Both the position numbers and the translations under genes were made by a program. This document shows positions 18,126-28,960 of a DNA stretch of 33,342 nucleotides, piece by piece. Numbering within the stretch: position 1 is the stretch's first letter; each line of letters starts with the position of its first letter. The notes beneath the pieces are model-generated. The model was not told the DNA's origin. It made no database searches and saw only the letters and a program-made list of their open reading frames with translations. Source of the DNA: Paraglomus occultum (lineage: Eukaryota; Glomeromycota; Glomeromycetes; Paraglomerales; Paraglomeraceae); assembly GCA_910592205.1 (NCBI GenBank), contig CAJVPJ010000230.1, positions 1-33,342 on the forward strand. The letters run 5' to 3'.

Positions 18126-18925
18126 GTCTTTTCTTTTTTTATTTCTTTTTTTTATGTCTTTTTATTTCTTCTGTTTTTGCATTGTGACCGTTTATTTAAC
18201 TAAAACAACAGTAAACCCACATAAATATTTTCCTCTTTGTTCAATAGGAGACAATGTACCATACTATAAATGGAATAGGAATGTATATTAGTATTTAAGA
18301 TATACTGTATGATGAGCAAGCATCTGGACATTACTGCATTAGACATTAGTTTACTGTGATTTTCTTTCTGTAGTATATGTGTATTCTATACGAAGACGAT
18401 CGATTATGTAACAAAATGAACATTCGTAGGTAAAATTAAAGGTAAATTTTTTCAAAAAACAAGGAAAGTCACAAATAACTAAATAAATATACTTTTAAAT
18501 TCATTTTAATTGTTGTATTTAATAATTATTTCATATGATACTAATTACAAGCGGCTCTTCTCACAGTTTATAGATTTGATAATTAATTAAGATTAGCACT
18601 TAATATGAATATACAATGTGCTGTAATCAATTTTTGACTGGTTCAAGTTTTTTTGGTGAAAATTCAATTGAAAAGAAAAAAAAAAAAAAGAGAATTTTCT
18701 TTGACTTGTTTATAAAAAGTCCATACTAATAAAAAGTGCAAACAAAGAAATAGCATTCATTGTTCGTAACCGCTTACTCCAAAAAATAACTTATAACTGC
18801 ACATTTTACATGAAATAATCATCATCATTAATAATCATCAAGTCATTAAATTTCCCATTTCACCATCGGTCAATTTCAAATTAGTTCTCTTCCTCTGATG
18901 TATTTGTAAGGAGTACGGCATTACA
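18126..18925. other. Convergent 3' spacer between the BEACH and PQ-loop genes
   Basis: About 800 bp, very AT-rich, with T- and A-homopolymer runs (18128-18175, 18674-18691). Both flanking genes end here, so it consists of two facing 3' untranslated regions. No reading frame or RNA gene is evident. Confidence 0.5.
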
Positions 18926-20639
18926 TCAATATTGTTCTGCTAGTAGCCTGCTTCTTGCATCACGGATTGTTGCTGGTAGGTAAGGGCTGTTTTCAAGATC
19001 GTATGGGATACTGGAGAAACTATGAAGAATGAAAGGAAAAGCAAAATCTGTGTGTTAGATGCTTTATACATACACTTTAAACAATCATCGTAATATAAAA
19101 TAAATACTCACCGACGCTTAGGAGGATTGTTTCGATATTTCCACCATTGCATATAGATAATTAAATCAAATGTCAACGTTCCTGATGCTCCCAATATGTA
19201 AGGGAATTCCTTGTTGTAATAGTCATCATCCTTGTCTTCGTAGAGAAATATCGACGTAGTATAGGCCAAGTTTCCAAGTGCAGCGAATATGAACATGAAT
19301 ATTGATAAGCCTTCAACTGATTTCCGCTCAAACTACAAACGTGACCAGAACAAATTGTAAACGTTTCATTTCAACAATTTCTTGCTTTCGCTTTCCATCT
19401 TTTTTTTTTTCGCGTCATTAAAACTCACATTCTTCCAAATCTGTGGCATCCTGCTAGTCAAATACAAAACCGTACATGTCCAAGCCATGACTCTTCCAAT
19501 AGAATATTGATAATCTTCCATGAACGTTCCAATGGTATCCAGCCAAGACACCCCCATAGTGTCTCGCTTAGAATGAGATATTATTGAGTGTGATGTTGTA
19601 AGACCAGACGAAGTTAGGTAGGATAGAGAACGGAGCGTAAAAAAAAAAACGGCAAATAATGGCATAGTGCTGGTAGGAGGTGAGAAAGAAGAAAAAAAGA
19701 CATTAATCAGTCAAAATTTTAATCATCAATCTATATAAAATCCATTGATCAATATATAAACAGACTCGTTACCCTCGTTGCCGTGAGGCGGGTTTATTGA
19801 CGGGAAATGTATTATAATGTCTCCATTTTGGACTTCCCTCTGCCATCAAGACATCATCACATAATATCTCTTCCTCCTGGGTTGAGTAAAAGCGTCTGTA
19901 GTAAAGGTACTGGAAAAATAGGCAAAAGTCTACTATACAGAAATATAGAGCTAGATATATCTGAAAAGAATTAACGCGCGATTAGTTGTTTATCGAGATA
20001 AAAAGTGACTTTGAATTTTTATAGTTACCTGAAACGGCTGTTGATCTGTCAATACACATCCAATAAAGTTTGCAATATCTCCCAAAAGCCAATTGAATAA
20101 AAACGGCAGACTCAATCCATCCGCTGACTTGTTATTATAATTCGCTATGATCTGTCTGGAAAATGGAGGGGGGAAAGGTATCGAATCAGTAAACATTACA
20201 GTATCAGCCACTAACGTTAAATCCATTAATGGTTAGCTCCAAATATTCGAGTGTTATCAGTACTAATTATAGGAATAATAATAGCGATCAGAAGTCTGAT
20301 CGGTAACACACTCACGGAAATTGTGCATTTAGCCAACAAAATATCGATGCGTAACCTTAAAAATGGGAGAGATAAGAGAAGTAGATTTGCAGGTATGACA
20401 GTATGACGATGATATGTAATATACATGGAGAGGAGAGAGGAGGAAAAGAAGAGATGTAAGAGACGAGGTTAATTTCTGCTCGGCATAGTTAATGATATTA
20501 TTAGTTCCACAGTGTCTTGTAGTCGATATTGTTACAAAACAGAACCTCGCACACTTTACTGTTATCTTGTCACAACCCAACCCGACTTCAACTCTGACAC
20601 TCTACACTCACCCAACACCTCGCTCGTCGTTATTTTCAT
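18926..20639 (-). CDS. PQ-loop repeat vacuolar membrane transporter (Ypq/RTC2/PQLC2 family), 7 exons, 312 aa
   Basis: Exons in transcript order are 20639-20612, 20355-20316, 20155-20029, 19960-19773, 19669-19429, 19332-19112 and 19019-18926, totalling 313 codons. Both PQ-loop repeats are visible. The first reads AQFPQIIANYNNKSADGLSL then FNWLLGD; the second reads SRMPQIWKNFERKSVEGLS and continues into IFAALGN. Around them are hydrophobic segments consistent with seven membrane helices. Family members export basic amino acids or cystine-like substrates from the vacuole or lysosome; the exact substrate cannot be read here. Exon 1 gives only nine codons plus one base (MKITTSEVL) before a GTGAGT donor and a 256-nt intron. 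Its acceptor is TTTTTAAG, weaker than usual, so the first exon is the least certain part. The C-terminus ends LLAEQY. Confidence 0.88.
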
Positions 20640-21993
20640 ATTCCAATCAGCACTATGTGTATTATATGTTAGAAAGGTTGCCAACTAAGAGAAAGGGAAA
20701 GAAGCAGGCAAGGAGTTGCTTAAGTGACTCCAGATAAGTGACTTCGCCTGGAAGAGAAGTATAGGATAGATATGTAGATATATAGATAGATATGGAGAAT
20801 AGGAGCGGTATAAGTGTATGTGCGCTTGTAATAATGTGGGGAGACGCTATTTTGAAGAGAACAAGGGAAGGAAGACGGTTGACCGAGGTGAAAAGGAAGG
20901 AACGATTGGAAAAAAGGTTGTGGATAAGGGGAAAAAAGTAATGGAAAGCACTCAAATATAAAGTTATTCATTATCATGCCATCATCATGTATAATTTATA
21001 TAATATCAGATAAATTAAATGAATTAATATAAAAATTAATAGAGTAATTCTATTGTGTTATCATATGAAATGTGGAACTCAAACATATGTTACCTAATTT
21101 TACAAATCACATTCTTTTTTTTTTTCGCGAAATTTATTCTTCGTATATTCGCGTTTTTTCCCTTCTTCTTCTCTTCCCCTTACTCTTATCAAGTATCTTT
21201 TTTTTTTACTTGCTTACCAGTCTTCCGGCTTTTTCGGTCTTCTGTCTATCGCTAATCAGAAGTTATTTAAGATGTAGGAGACCTCTTGGTAAGTCTAAAT
21301 GCAACGTGATTATTTGCCTTTCCGAGGATCAATATAAATCATTTAATTGCAAAACTCAATCAACTCTTTATATGTCGCTTTGACTGGCGTTACACTGGAT
21401 ACATACAAAGGGTCAAGTGACAGAACAAAAGTATGTATCCGAAGCCCGAAGCGAAAGCCCTCTATCCTGTTATGTCAAAGTTGAAGAAAAAAAGGCATAT
21501 CGAGAGATCGATAAGAGCACAAAATGATTGGTAGATATGAAAGATAAGACCCATGTTGTGGATTGTTAATATGCGTCGGAACAACTAGTGCCATTTATTG
21601 GTAGTATGATTAGTATGTCAACGAAAAACAGACCCTCGCATTAGACTAACGGCTACATATATAACATAAATACTGTAAGAACGTTCTTATTGTTTAAATC
21701 TATGCGTTAGAATAAAAATTAAAATAATATTGCTCATCTTATTGTTCTTATTCAATATAACATGCTTTTCCCTTACTTCCCAAACAACGACCACTAACTC
21801 ACACACGCCCAGTCTTCTTTGATTCTAACAACAAACAAGCATAAACTATTATTATCTCGGTTGTATAATAAACTATCCCCAAAGATTGGTGAAATAATTG
21901 GGGGAGGGAAAGTGCGTCTGCAAGTGACAGAACTTTGCCATACTTTCAAAATGGGCAGAGCACCTTTTTCTCCCGTTTGAAAGTTTAGCCCTT

Positions 21994-22074
21994 GAGAGGG
22001 GGAGGAAAAGGGGGAAAGGAAATGAAAGGAAAGGAAAGGAAAGGAAAAAGGAAAGGGGAAAGGTGGGGGATGAG
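21994..22074. repeat. Purine-rich tract with (GGAAA)n core
   Basis: The plus strand is almost pure purine for about 80 nt. The centre, around 22020-22046, is a tandem GGAAA array. It is a simple-sequence repeat and could form triplex or slipped DNA; it makes the overlapping Phe/Leu/Pro-rich minus-strand frame an artefact. Confidence 0.85.
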
Positions 22075-22111
22075 CTGCCGACCCAAGTCCTGCCGGCCCA
22101 AGTCTGCCGGC
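22075..22111. repeat. Short GC-rich tandem repeat (CTGCCGRCCCAAGTC)
   Basis: Three consecutive copies of a unit of about 15 nt, the second one base shorter and the third truncated after CTGCCGGC. It follows the purine tract directly and stands out against the AT-rich surroundings. Confidence 0.75.
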
Positions 22112-24984
22112 TTTGCTGTATTGAGCGCTCCACTCGCATACTCTTTAGCTTATGAAACTATACTCATATCCCATTAGAACGCTCTTTTGGGGCAGTAACC
22201 ACATGATAGCAACAAGGAGGAATGAAATTAAAAAAGAGAGCAATTGTTATGCCGGGATTCAATGAATAGTAATAGCGCCATGTCGTGTGACACTACGTTG
22301 AAAGGGGGAAAGTGAACCTTTGCCTTTGTGTGAGTCACAGTCTATTTTATGACTATAATCTGGCCTATATGACAACGCACATCCCACATGAATCTGCATG
22401 CAGTGACTGGCACGCGACCTCTCACAATAACGCTTGTTACGTATGACAATTACGTCGATGTTATTATACTTTACATTAAAGATTTAGCAAGCATGCTTTT
22501 TGACGTCACTAATTCATTAAAACAATGCTCCACAACAGCCAATCGGTGGGAATAAATTCTCCAATATTAATAGAAATGCAATTGCGTCAACAATCGTATT
22601 AATGCTCTGCAGGGGTCAATTAAGGTTTGTTTGCCCACTTTTTTACTCTCTGACTTATTTTGATAAACGTTTCCTTTTTCTGCACACTCAAAAATACATT
22701 CCCATCATTATTGTGAAAGGAAACTTTGCTTTCTGCAGTCATACTAAAAGGGATCTTTGGCGCAAAAGATATTAAACAAGGAATCTAATTGGTTATTGTA
22801 TTGCAATCTAGTTGGTGCTTGTATTGGACTCTGACAAGATCTATTTATTATGCTGCTATTATTATCGTCGGGTTGTTAAGCTTGTTTATCTTGTGAATTT
22901 TGCGTGAAATACATGCCAAGCCACAGGCGAGGTGAACGAATAGGGGAAACGAGACACATGTGTGGCTTGCAATTGTCAGCCTGTCTCACGTCTGAATCTC
23001 AGGCTATGCAAATTTATAAGGATGGAAATATCGATATGGCCTTGCGTCCGACCATATAAGTATATTCTTTTGTATGAGACGAGGGAATTACGTAAAGCGG
23101 TATTCTTCTATTTGTAAATGTAAAATAACATATCCGGAAATCTACTTCACACACTATACCTAAATACATTCTGATCTAGTGATTTTCAGGATTGCCCCTT
23201 TACTATTACACGAATCCATATCATTAGAGGAATAGTTACTGAAACAAACGATACCGTAATTAGACGTATACCCCAATACGCAGCATTAAAATGGTATTCA
23301 TTAGCGAAGACTTAGCTACAATAGTCGCTCTACATTGCATTCGAGTTGGCTCGGGATTTCTAACAACAGTCAAAGTGCGGAGAACTCACATGTTTGCGAA
23401 GCGTGTGTTAGGGCCATCCCCATGCGCCCATTGAACTTTACTCCACCTTCCGAGACATCGCTATCGACGATCCCTGTACAAGGGATATTTCCCACAAACT
23501 CGTATATTACATATTAATATTGATTTCCTTTTCTTGCTCATAATATATCAGTAGTTCTATTTTTGCCAAGTGTTCACAAATAGATTGGCAGCGCACAAAA
23601 CACACAACACATTCGGCTACAAAGTCACAGGTAAATAAATAACTGGCTTGGATATTTATCATGATAACAGATGTAGATCAAATGGCTCATGTTTATGAGA
23701 CACTCCATACTATCGAGTCTAAGGTTCGCGGTCGGCTGAACGTGTCATTCACTGCATCGCTAATTGGGAGGTTTTAGGAAGGATTGGTAACCACCACATC
23801 TCTAATGAAAATATCATCCTCTTACCATGCACCAGCTCTTCTGAATGATTATCAAACAATCAATGTCTGATGTCAATAATTTCTAACAACATCATATGTC
23901 AGTGTGTTTCAAACTACTATCTTCCCTTCTAAGCCTGCTAACACGTTGTTTCCGTTGTAAATATGTAACTGCCAAGTTTATTTTTCCTGAGCTTGGCAAG
24001 CCATGGATTGCAGTATAATTTTCACAGTAGTTGCAACATTGTCGTGAATTACCATTTCGATTTTTCATCGAGCCATTCTTTGGATAGTGTCGAAATTAGA
24101 GCATTATTAATTGAACGGCTTCTGATAATACGTAACATGTTAGGGTATGTTTTCTGATCAGATGGCTTATGATCCACTGTTCCGATCTGTGCCATTAAGA
24201 AAATGTCTTCTGGTTTTATACATCCCCTTGGAACGTTGGTTGAGCAACCACCATTACATGTTTCATCGTCAGGCAAATACCAACAATCTTATGGTGAAAC
24301 TTCGCAATGAACACAAACTTGCGCATATTACCGACCAAAGATAACTACCAATAACAGGTCACAAGCAAAATACGCGTATATGACAAGATTGAAATTATTC
24401 ACATTTTTCCGTTTTATTTTGATTAAATGTATGAAACATGCCTACTAGCATGCCATGTTTCGTTGGACATGCCTCCTATTACTAGATAGATAATTCATTT
24501 GCTGTACGGATTATTTTGAATACGCGCATCTTGTCAATTAATTGACTGAGCAGTTAATTTCAAACACATAAATCTGCAGTAACATTAACAAAATTGAGCC
24601 TAGTCAATTAAAAACTTTTTGCCAGACGACTAGCAGAAATTTTTACTTTATTTTTGTTGGTAGCATTAAATTTATATTTTCTTGACCTTTAGATATAGTC
24701 TTGCCAAGCGAATAAATTCGAACATATGATTTAACTACCCTAATTCAATATGATAGTTAAAAAAAAGCCTGTATGTCAAAAATTATGCTAATAAATACGA
24801 TAACGGTATTGAATACACATCTATAGATACTTTGACAGCAGTCATCTGATAGGTTCAAGCGCGTTGAACGTGTGATTCATACTCTTTTATTTTACAAGAA
24901 AGAACAAATGCCAAGTTAAATTAGATCCCACCCTGGGTGAGGCGGGCTGCTGTAAAAAAGGAAATAATATTTAATGGGGTCCGT

Positions 24985-25107
24985 ATCATTTAACCGACAA
25001 TCATTTCACCGACAGTTCATTTCGCCGACAATTAATTACCTAAAAAGGATAATTTTAAAATAATGTTGGTGAACATTTGTTGGTGAAATGATTGTCGGTT
25101 AAATGAT
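24985..25107. mobile_element. Small foldback/MITE-like element with 26-nt perfect inverted repeats
   Basis: The left arm 24985-25010 and right arm 25082-25107 are exact reverse complements over 26 nt. Inside the left arm and just after it, a unit ending CATTTMRCCGACA recurs three times (ATCATTTAACCGACA, ATCATTTCACCGACA, GTTCATTTCGCCGACA). The loop is about 71 nt and AT-rich, and has no coding capacity. This is the layout of a non-autonomous foldback element; no clear target-site duplication was found and the superfamily is not assigned. Confidence 0.6.
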
Positions 25108-25462
25108 TGCCTCCCATTTAATGACCGCACACCGGTACTCGTTAGTAAATTCCACTTTAAAAAGATGTCTCGTTAATTAGGAATCAAGAAGTAATATTTC
25201 CCACGGCTTATTATCTCCCCATTAATTAATTAATATACGTATTATTATTACTTATTAATGTTATTTCGGCATGTATATAACGCGGTATTTACTTTGTGCT
25301 GCCGTATCCTCAGCTACTTGAAATATGTTTCCCAGGTTACTCTTTTTAGTAATATAAGACTCGAATGGTAACATACTTTTATTACATGTTATGACTAAAC
25401 GATTGAAGCGAAATTCCAATCTAAGGCTGGAGTGAGTAGTCCGCATTTTGATAAATATTTCT

Positions 25463-26151
25463 TTACGAGGTAAGAGACCGAGTAATGGGTTCATTTGCAT
25501 CTTTCTCAAGTTTTCCCGAACTACCTTTTATGTACACGATTCTACCATCTTCACTTGTCAATGAAAATTCCAATACCTCCCATCTTTGATCGTAACCTCT
25601 ACGTACCGAATGAAAATGAACCCTGCCCTTTCCTGCAGCAAGTTTTAGCAGTTAGAGTTGCATTGAGCGATAAATAAGAGACACCGTGTAGGATCAATCT
25701 AACCTTTGCTTCCTTTGACATCATAACTTATATTAATCTTCCCTTTAAGATGGTTTACAGATCCAGAAATCCACGGCCATGATGAGGCAAAGTCGATGTT
25801 GTCTCCCAAGACTTCTTTCGCCTCTTGATCGTATCTCACATGGAAAATCGAATTCTTTACGATGCTAGATGCCTGTCGTTGATGATTAAATGCGATCGTG
25901 ATAAAAGCCGCCCAAAAAGATACACCGACCAAACCAAATGCTATGTATTTTGGGGTGTTATTTTTGATTTCAGGAAGTGGTCTTGGTTTTCGTATAGTCC
26001 TTGTAGACGTTGGAATTTGTGTTGACATTAAACGTATAGGTATTACATGTCTGTAATTATATTGCTGATAATTGCGAAAGAAGACTTTTGTTGAGTTAGA
26101 AGAACCTTGTATGATTCGTCTCAGAGGAGAGGATAGACAACAACCAGACAT
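25463..26151 (-). CDS. COA1: Cytochrome c oxidase assembly factor COA1 homologue, 2 exons, 205 aa
   Basis: Exons are 26151-25704 and 25632-25463, separated by a 71-nt intron (donor GTTAGA, acceptor CTGCAG); the frame is kept, 206 codons. COA1-family proteins are inner-mitochondrial-membrane factors that act early in Cox1 maturation. The N-terminal 65 or so residues are rich in Arg, Ser and Gln with few acids, consistent with a mitochondrial targeting sequence (inference). One membrane helix follows (YIAFGLVGVSFWAAFITIAF), then the family's soluble domain with LGDNIDFASSWPWISGSVNH, LKGKINISYDVKGSKG and, across the splice, GRVHFHSVRRGYDQRWEVLE. The first in-frame ATG starts MSGCCLSS. A different frame overlaps the 3' end and runs on downstream; it is treated as chance. 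Confidence 0.88.
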
Positions 26152-27310
26152 TGCAGGCGAGAAGCTTTTGGATTCCAGCCGTCTGAGAAGGTTTTTGCAT
26201 TTGTGTAACTCGATCTGATATGCATTTCCGGATACGGAAACGAGATGCAAATTATTTAAACGCGTATACGTTTATGCCAACAAATGTATCTACTCATATA
26301 AACCCCAACAAGTAATCAGCGTTATTATTGTTGATACAAGTAACGATTTAAATTCTCCATAAATCTATGGATAATTGCGGCCCAAATGTGAGCGTTAAAA
26401 GGATGTTTTACCGCAATTTAAACCTCGTTTATCGGAATAACAACATGCTAATGTGCCCACTTTAGGCAGTTTGTGTGGGTTAAATATGTACACGCGGCGG
26501 AAGAACCAAAGCAAAACCCAGTCTATTAAGGATACGACAAACAGTTTGATTTAACTCTTTAGCTGTTTTTTTTAACGTGGTTATGCTTAATGATAACTCA
26601 AATTGGTAATAATTTTCGGAAGACAATTTTCGCGGGCGACCAAGTCAATAATGATATTGTACAAAATGCATAATTGTTGGTACAATTTTATTGTCTATAA
26701 TTGTTGATTAGATCCATTTACGAGCGGCTGAGAATGACCATAAAAAAACTTTTTAATTAGACGCGTCAACTTTTATCACCTTTTTATAATTGATACACTC
26801 TTGCTAGTGTCTATTACCGACAGCGAAGCTAAATCAATATCTAGCTATGTTTAAGCTGACACTGGAATATCAGACAGACTAGAAAAAATAGTTCAACTAT
26901 CGGTGTCATTTTTCTCTATTGACGTAATTAGATAATAGCACAACATTTGAATGAGAATTTTATATCTTTATAATAGGAAATATAGAGAATTGCTGGCTAC
27001 GCCTTACGTGTGACCAAGACCGCGTTAGAATTAAATTTGCGAAACCTGTATTTCGGAAGCTATAGTGATAGATTATATGTACGTCTCATCATAAGCCAAT
27101 AACAATCGTGAACAAGAGGTGAATATTCCTAATCAATTTAAAAATCAGCGGTTTTTGTAACTGTACTGATAATTTGTTAGATAACGAATCATTTCAGAAT
27201 ATAAGAACTACTCATTTACATGTAATAGTATATGAAATACAGGAATCGAAAGTGATTAAATACACTGGCCGTCATGTGAATAACACATAACGATAATTAG
27301 GAATTGTTTA
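26152..27310. other. AT-rich spacer upstream of COA1
   Basis: No open frame of useful length on either strand, no RNA gene recognised. The part nearest 26152 should carry the COA1 promoter. Confidence 0.5.
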
Positions 27311-27496
27311 CAGTCAATGCTGGTTATAACGAATTCTACGGGACCAGAGAAAATATTCTTTATAAGCAGAAATTCCTTATAACGAAGGTCACTTTTTATA
27401 GCTAAGATGATGACTATTTATAATTGGCTTAGAGAAAATATTCGTTATAAACCGATCTTCGTTATAACCGAAGTTCGTTATAGCCAGCTTTGACTG
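27311..27496. mobile_element. Pogo/Tc1-mariner-like MITE, 186 bp
   Basis: The ends are CAGTCAATGCTGG and, read inward from the other end, CAGTCAAAGCTGG, each continuing into TATAACGAA. The element is flanked by TA on both sides (27309-27310 and 27497-27498), the target duplication of this superfamily. Further copies of the TATAACGAA motif and two GAGAAAATATTC-like segments occur inside. There is no coding capacity, so it is a non-autonomous copy that would need a transposase from elsewhere. Confidence 0.75.
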
Positions 27497-28009
27497 TACT
27501 TGATGATTCAGATTAGCATCTGAATCTGAATGTTTCCTGATCACAGATTATGATGAATATGATGAAATGAAATGGTTTGGAAACTACGAGACATCCCGTT
27601 AGCGCTTAATAATAGAGAGAACGGGGGTTGACATGCAAAATGCCAGGGCGTAGGCCTTAGTATTAGAAGGACTTTATTTATACGAAATGTTATTTATCCC
27701 TAAGTAATTTCCTTATTAGAACAGAAAACCTTTAATCTTGGTAATGTTGAATAATTATTCGTGACTTTAACGCCCGCAGTAGTTTTAATCTGCAGTAGTT
27801 GACGTAATAATAACGTGGTAATCGCGTGTTTCAATCCGGCAATATCACGTGAACTCTAAAACCACAAGATGACGCGCTTTACGCCTTTACCTTGCAAAAG
27901 ATAACAAGCGGACTTTTACAAATGGCATACGACACAAGCGCCCAAAATTTTTTCTCCGTTCCGAGTTTTGTTGTGTAAGCACGAGTGGCGAGGGACGAAG
28001 AACAAGTTC
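27497..28009. other. Spacer between the MITE and the hairpin island
   Basis: No gene recognised. GC content rises towards 28000. A short direct repeat GCAGTAGTT occurs twice near 27776-27799. Confidence 0.4.
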
Positions 28010-28545
28010 AAGCCGCTCTCGCTTCAATTAGGAGGCGACCTTTTGATGCGCTGGTCGCATCAAGTATTCTTATCGTATTTTCTTGGCTAGCCGGTGCTAT
28101 TCCTGCGGGTCAGGGATACTACCAACCATATATTTTATTCTTTTTTCCACAACTTTTATTATAGGTCTACATCTGGTGTACTGTGACTGGCAGATAAGCC
28201 GTCACTTTAGCGCAAAGCGCCGGGCTTATTCGAGGCGCCTCGAAGATTATCAGCGGTGGAGAGACCTGCCAAGGTGGGATGAAACGAGGTTTCGCGCTGG
28301 CATTTGTATAGCCAGCGAATGCGTCAGGGAGAAAGGGAAAACCGAAGACAAATAACTATTCATTGGATATCGCAGCGTGAGGAGCATATCGCTCCTCAAG
28401 CTTTCTATGAAAGAGAGTGGAGGCTGGAACTTAGTCTCAGGGGCTTCAATATGGGCAATGAGCCGCCCGGCGGACTACGTCTGACACTAATTATGGAACT
28501 GCTCGTCTTTTTTCTCGAATTTAACCCGTTTGATGTATAAGAAGC
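28010..28545 (+). other. GC-richer island with several perfect hairpins and overlapping open frames
   Basis: This stretch is richer in GC than its surroundings. It contains TTGATGCG-5 nt-CGCATCAA (28043-28063), GGCTAGCC (28085-28092), a 16-bp perfect palindrome TTCGAGGCGCCTCGAA (28229-28244), CGCTGGC-9 nt-GCCAGCG (28295-28317), TGAGGAGC-ATATC-GCTCCTCA (28378-28398), CTTTC-TAT-GAAAG (28401-28413) and CCGCC-C-GGCGG (28463-28473). Open frames in three phases carry Arg-rich segments such as RRLEDYQRWRDLPRWDETRF (near 28232-28290). They could join across an intron ending at TTATAG (28164), but no family is recognised. It may be decayed coding DNA or a structured element. Confidence 0.4.
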
Positions 28546-28865
28546 ATGCACTTGCAATACAAAGCGTTCGGGAAACTTATTCGCTGCAGGTTGTGTTCCG
28601 TAACGCTGCAAAGACGTCCTCACCCTATTCCACCGTGGGGTTTGAGGGCGATTAATGCTATGAATAGGTTATTTCTAAGAAATAGATGCCTCGGGGAAAC
28701 CATCCTCCTCAACGAGGTAAGATAAATAAACTTATTAAATTATTTATTCGCTTTTTGTTTTTTTTTTTATTTAAACAAGTATTATTTTTTCTCAATTAGG
28801 GATGTCCCCTTCCCGTGGTCGATTACCCACATAGAGGACTAGGGCGAAAATCCGTTATAACGTGA
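28546..28865 (+). CDS. Two-exon hypothetical ORF, 78 aa (low confidence)
   Basis: Exon 1 is 28546-28716 (starting MHLQYKAFGKLIRCRLC) and exon 2 is 28800-28865 (GCPLPVVDYPHRGLGRK). The 83-nt intron has a good donor GTAAGA, a long T-run and the acceptor CAATTAG, and the splice is in phase. No family is recognised. The last codons fall in the TATAACG-rich subterminal repeat of the pogo-like terminus that ends at 28913, so the natural C-terminus may have been lost to a transposon insertion, or the frame may belong to the element itself. Confidence 0.3.
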
Positions 28866-28913
28866 TAACGGATATTCACTATAACGGACGAATTTTCTCG
28901 GCCCGCTAAACTG
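28840..28913. mobile_element. Pogo-like transposon terminus (right end)
   Basis: Read inward from 28913 the sequence begins CAGTTTAGCGGG and then carries repeated CGTTATA / GTTATAACG motifs. This matches the 186-bp MITE at 27311 in style: CAGT end, TA at 28914-28915, subterminal TATAACG copies. The matching left end was not found, so the element's extent is unknown; the span given is only the terminus. Confidence 0.4.
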
Positions 28914-28960
28914 TATAAACGCGCACAGCTAACACGTTCATTTTCTCGTAACTTGACAAC

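Larger units (their letters stand above)
20640..25462. other. 4.8-kb spacer with repeats and no recognised gene
   Basis: It lies between the PQ-loop gene start and the COA1 stop. It contains a GATA-like simple-sequence patch (20756-20800), a purine tract with GGAAA repeats (21994-22074), a short GC-rich tandem repeat (22075-22111) and a perfect inverted-repeat element (24985-25107). Two stretches have protein-like open frames without recognised motifs (about 23291-23517 + and 24049-24276 -). No tRNA, rRNA or snRNA was recognised. Confidence 0.4.

Noticed and set aside
20662-20977. Overlapping minus-strand frames upstream of the PQ-loop gene
   Set aside because: Low-complexity Ser/Leu/Phe/Tyr translation of GATA- and GGA-rich sequence; the PQ-loop start at 20639 is explained without them.
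21873-22139. Minus-strand frame rich in Phe, Leu, Ser and Pro
   Set aside because: It is a translation of the GGAAA purine tract and the adjacent GC-rich tandem repeat.
24440-24485. Palindrome GAAACATG...CATGTTTC with a nearby ACATGCCT repeat, considered as an operator or CRISPR-like repeat
   Set aside because: Only one imperfect copy with short arms and no regular spacing; CRISPR arrays are not expected in this nuclear fungal DNA.
25261-25509. 82-codon minus-strand frame overlapping the COA1 3' end
   Set aside because: It starts inside the COA1 coding exon in another frame, has no ATG at its first codon, and no family features; probably chance in the 3' untranslated region.
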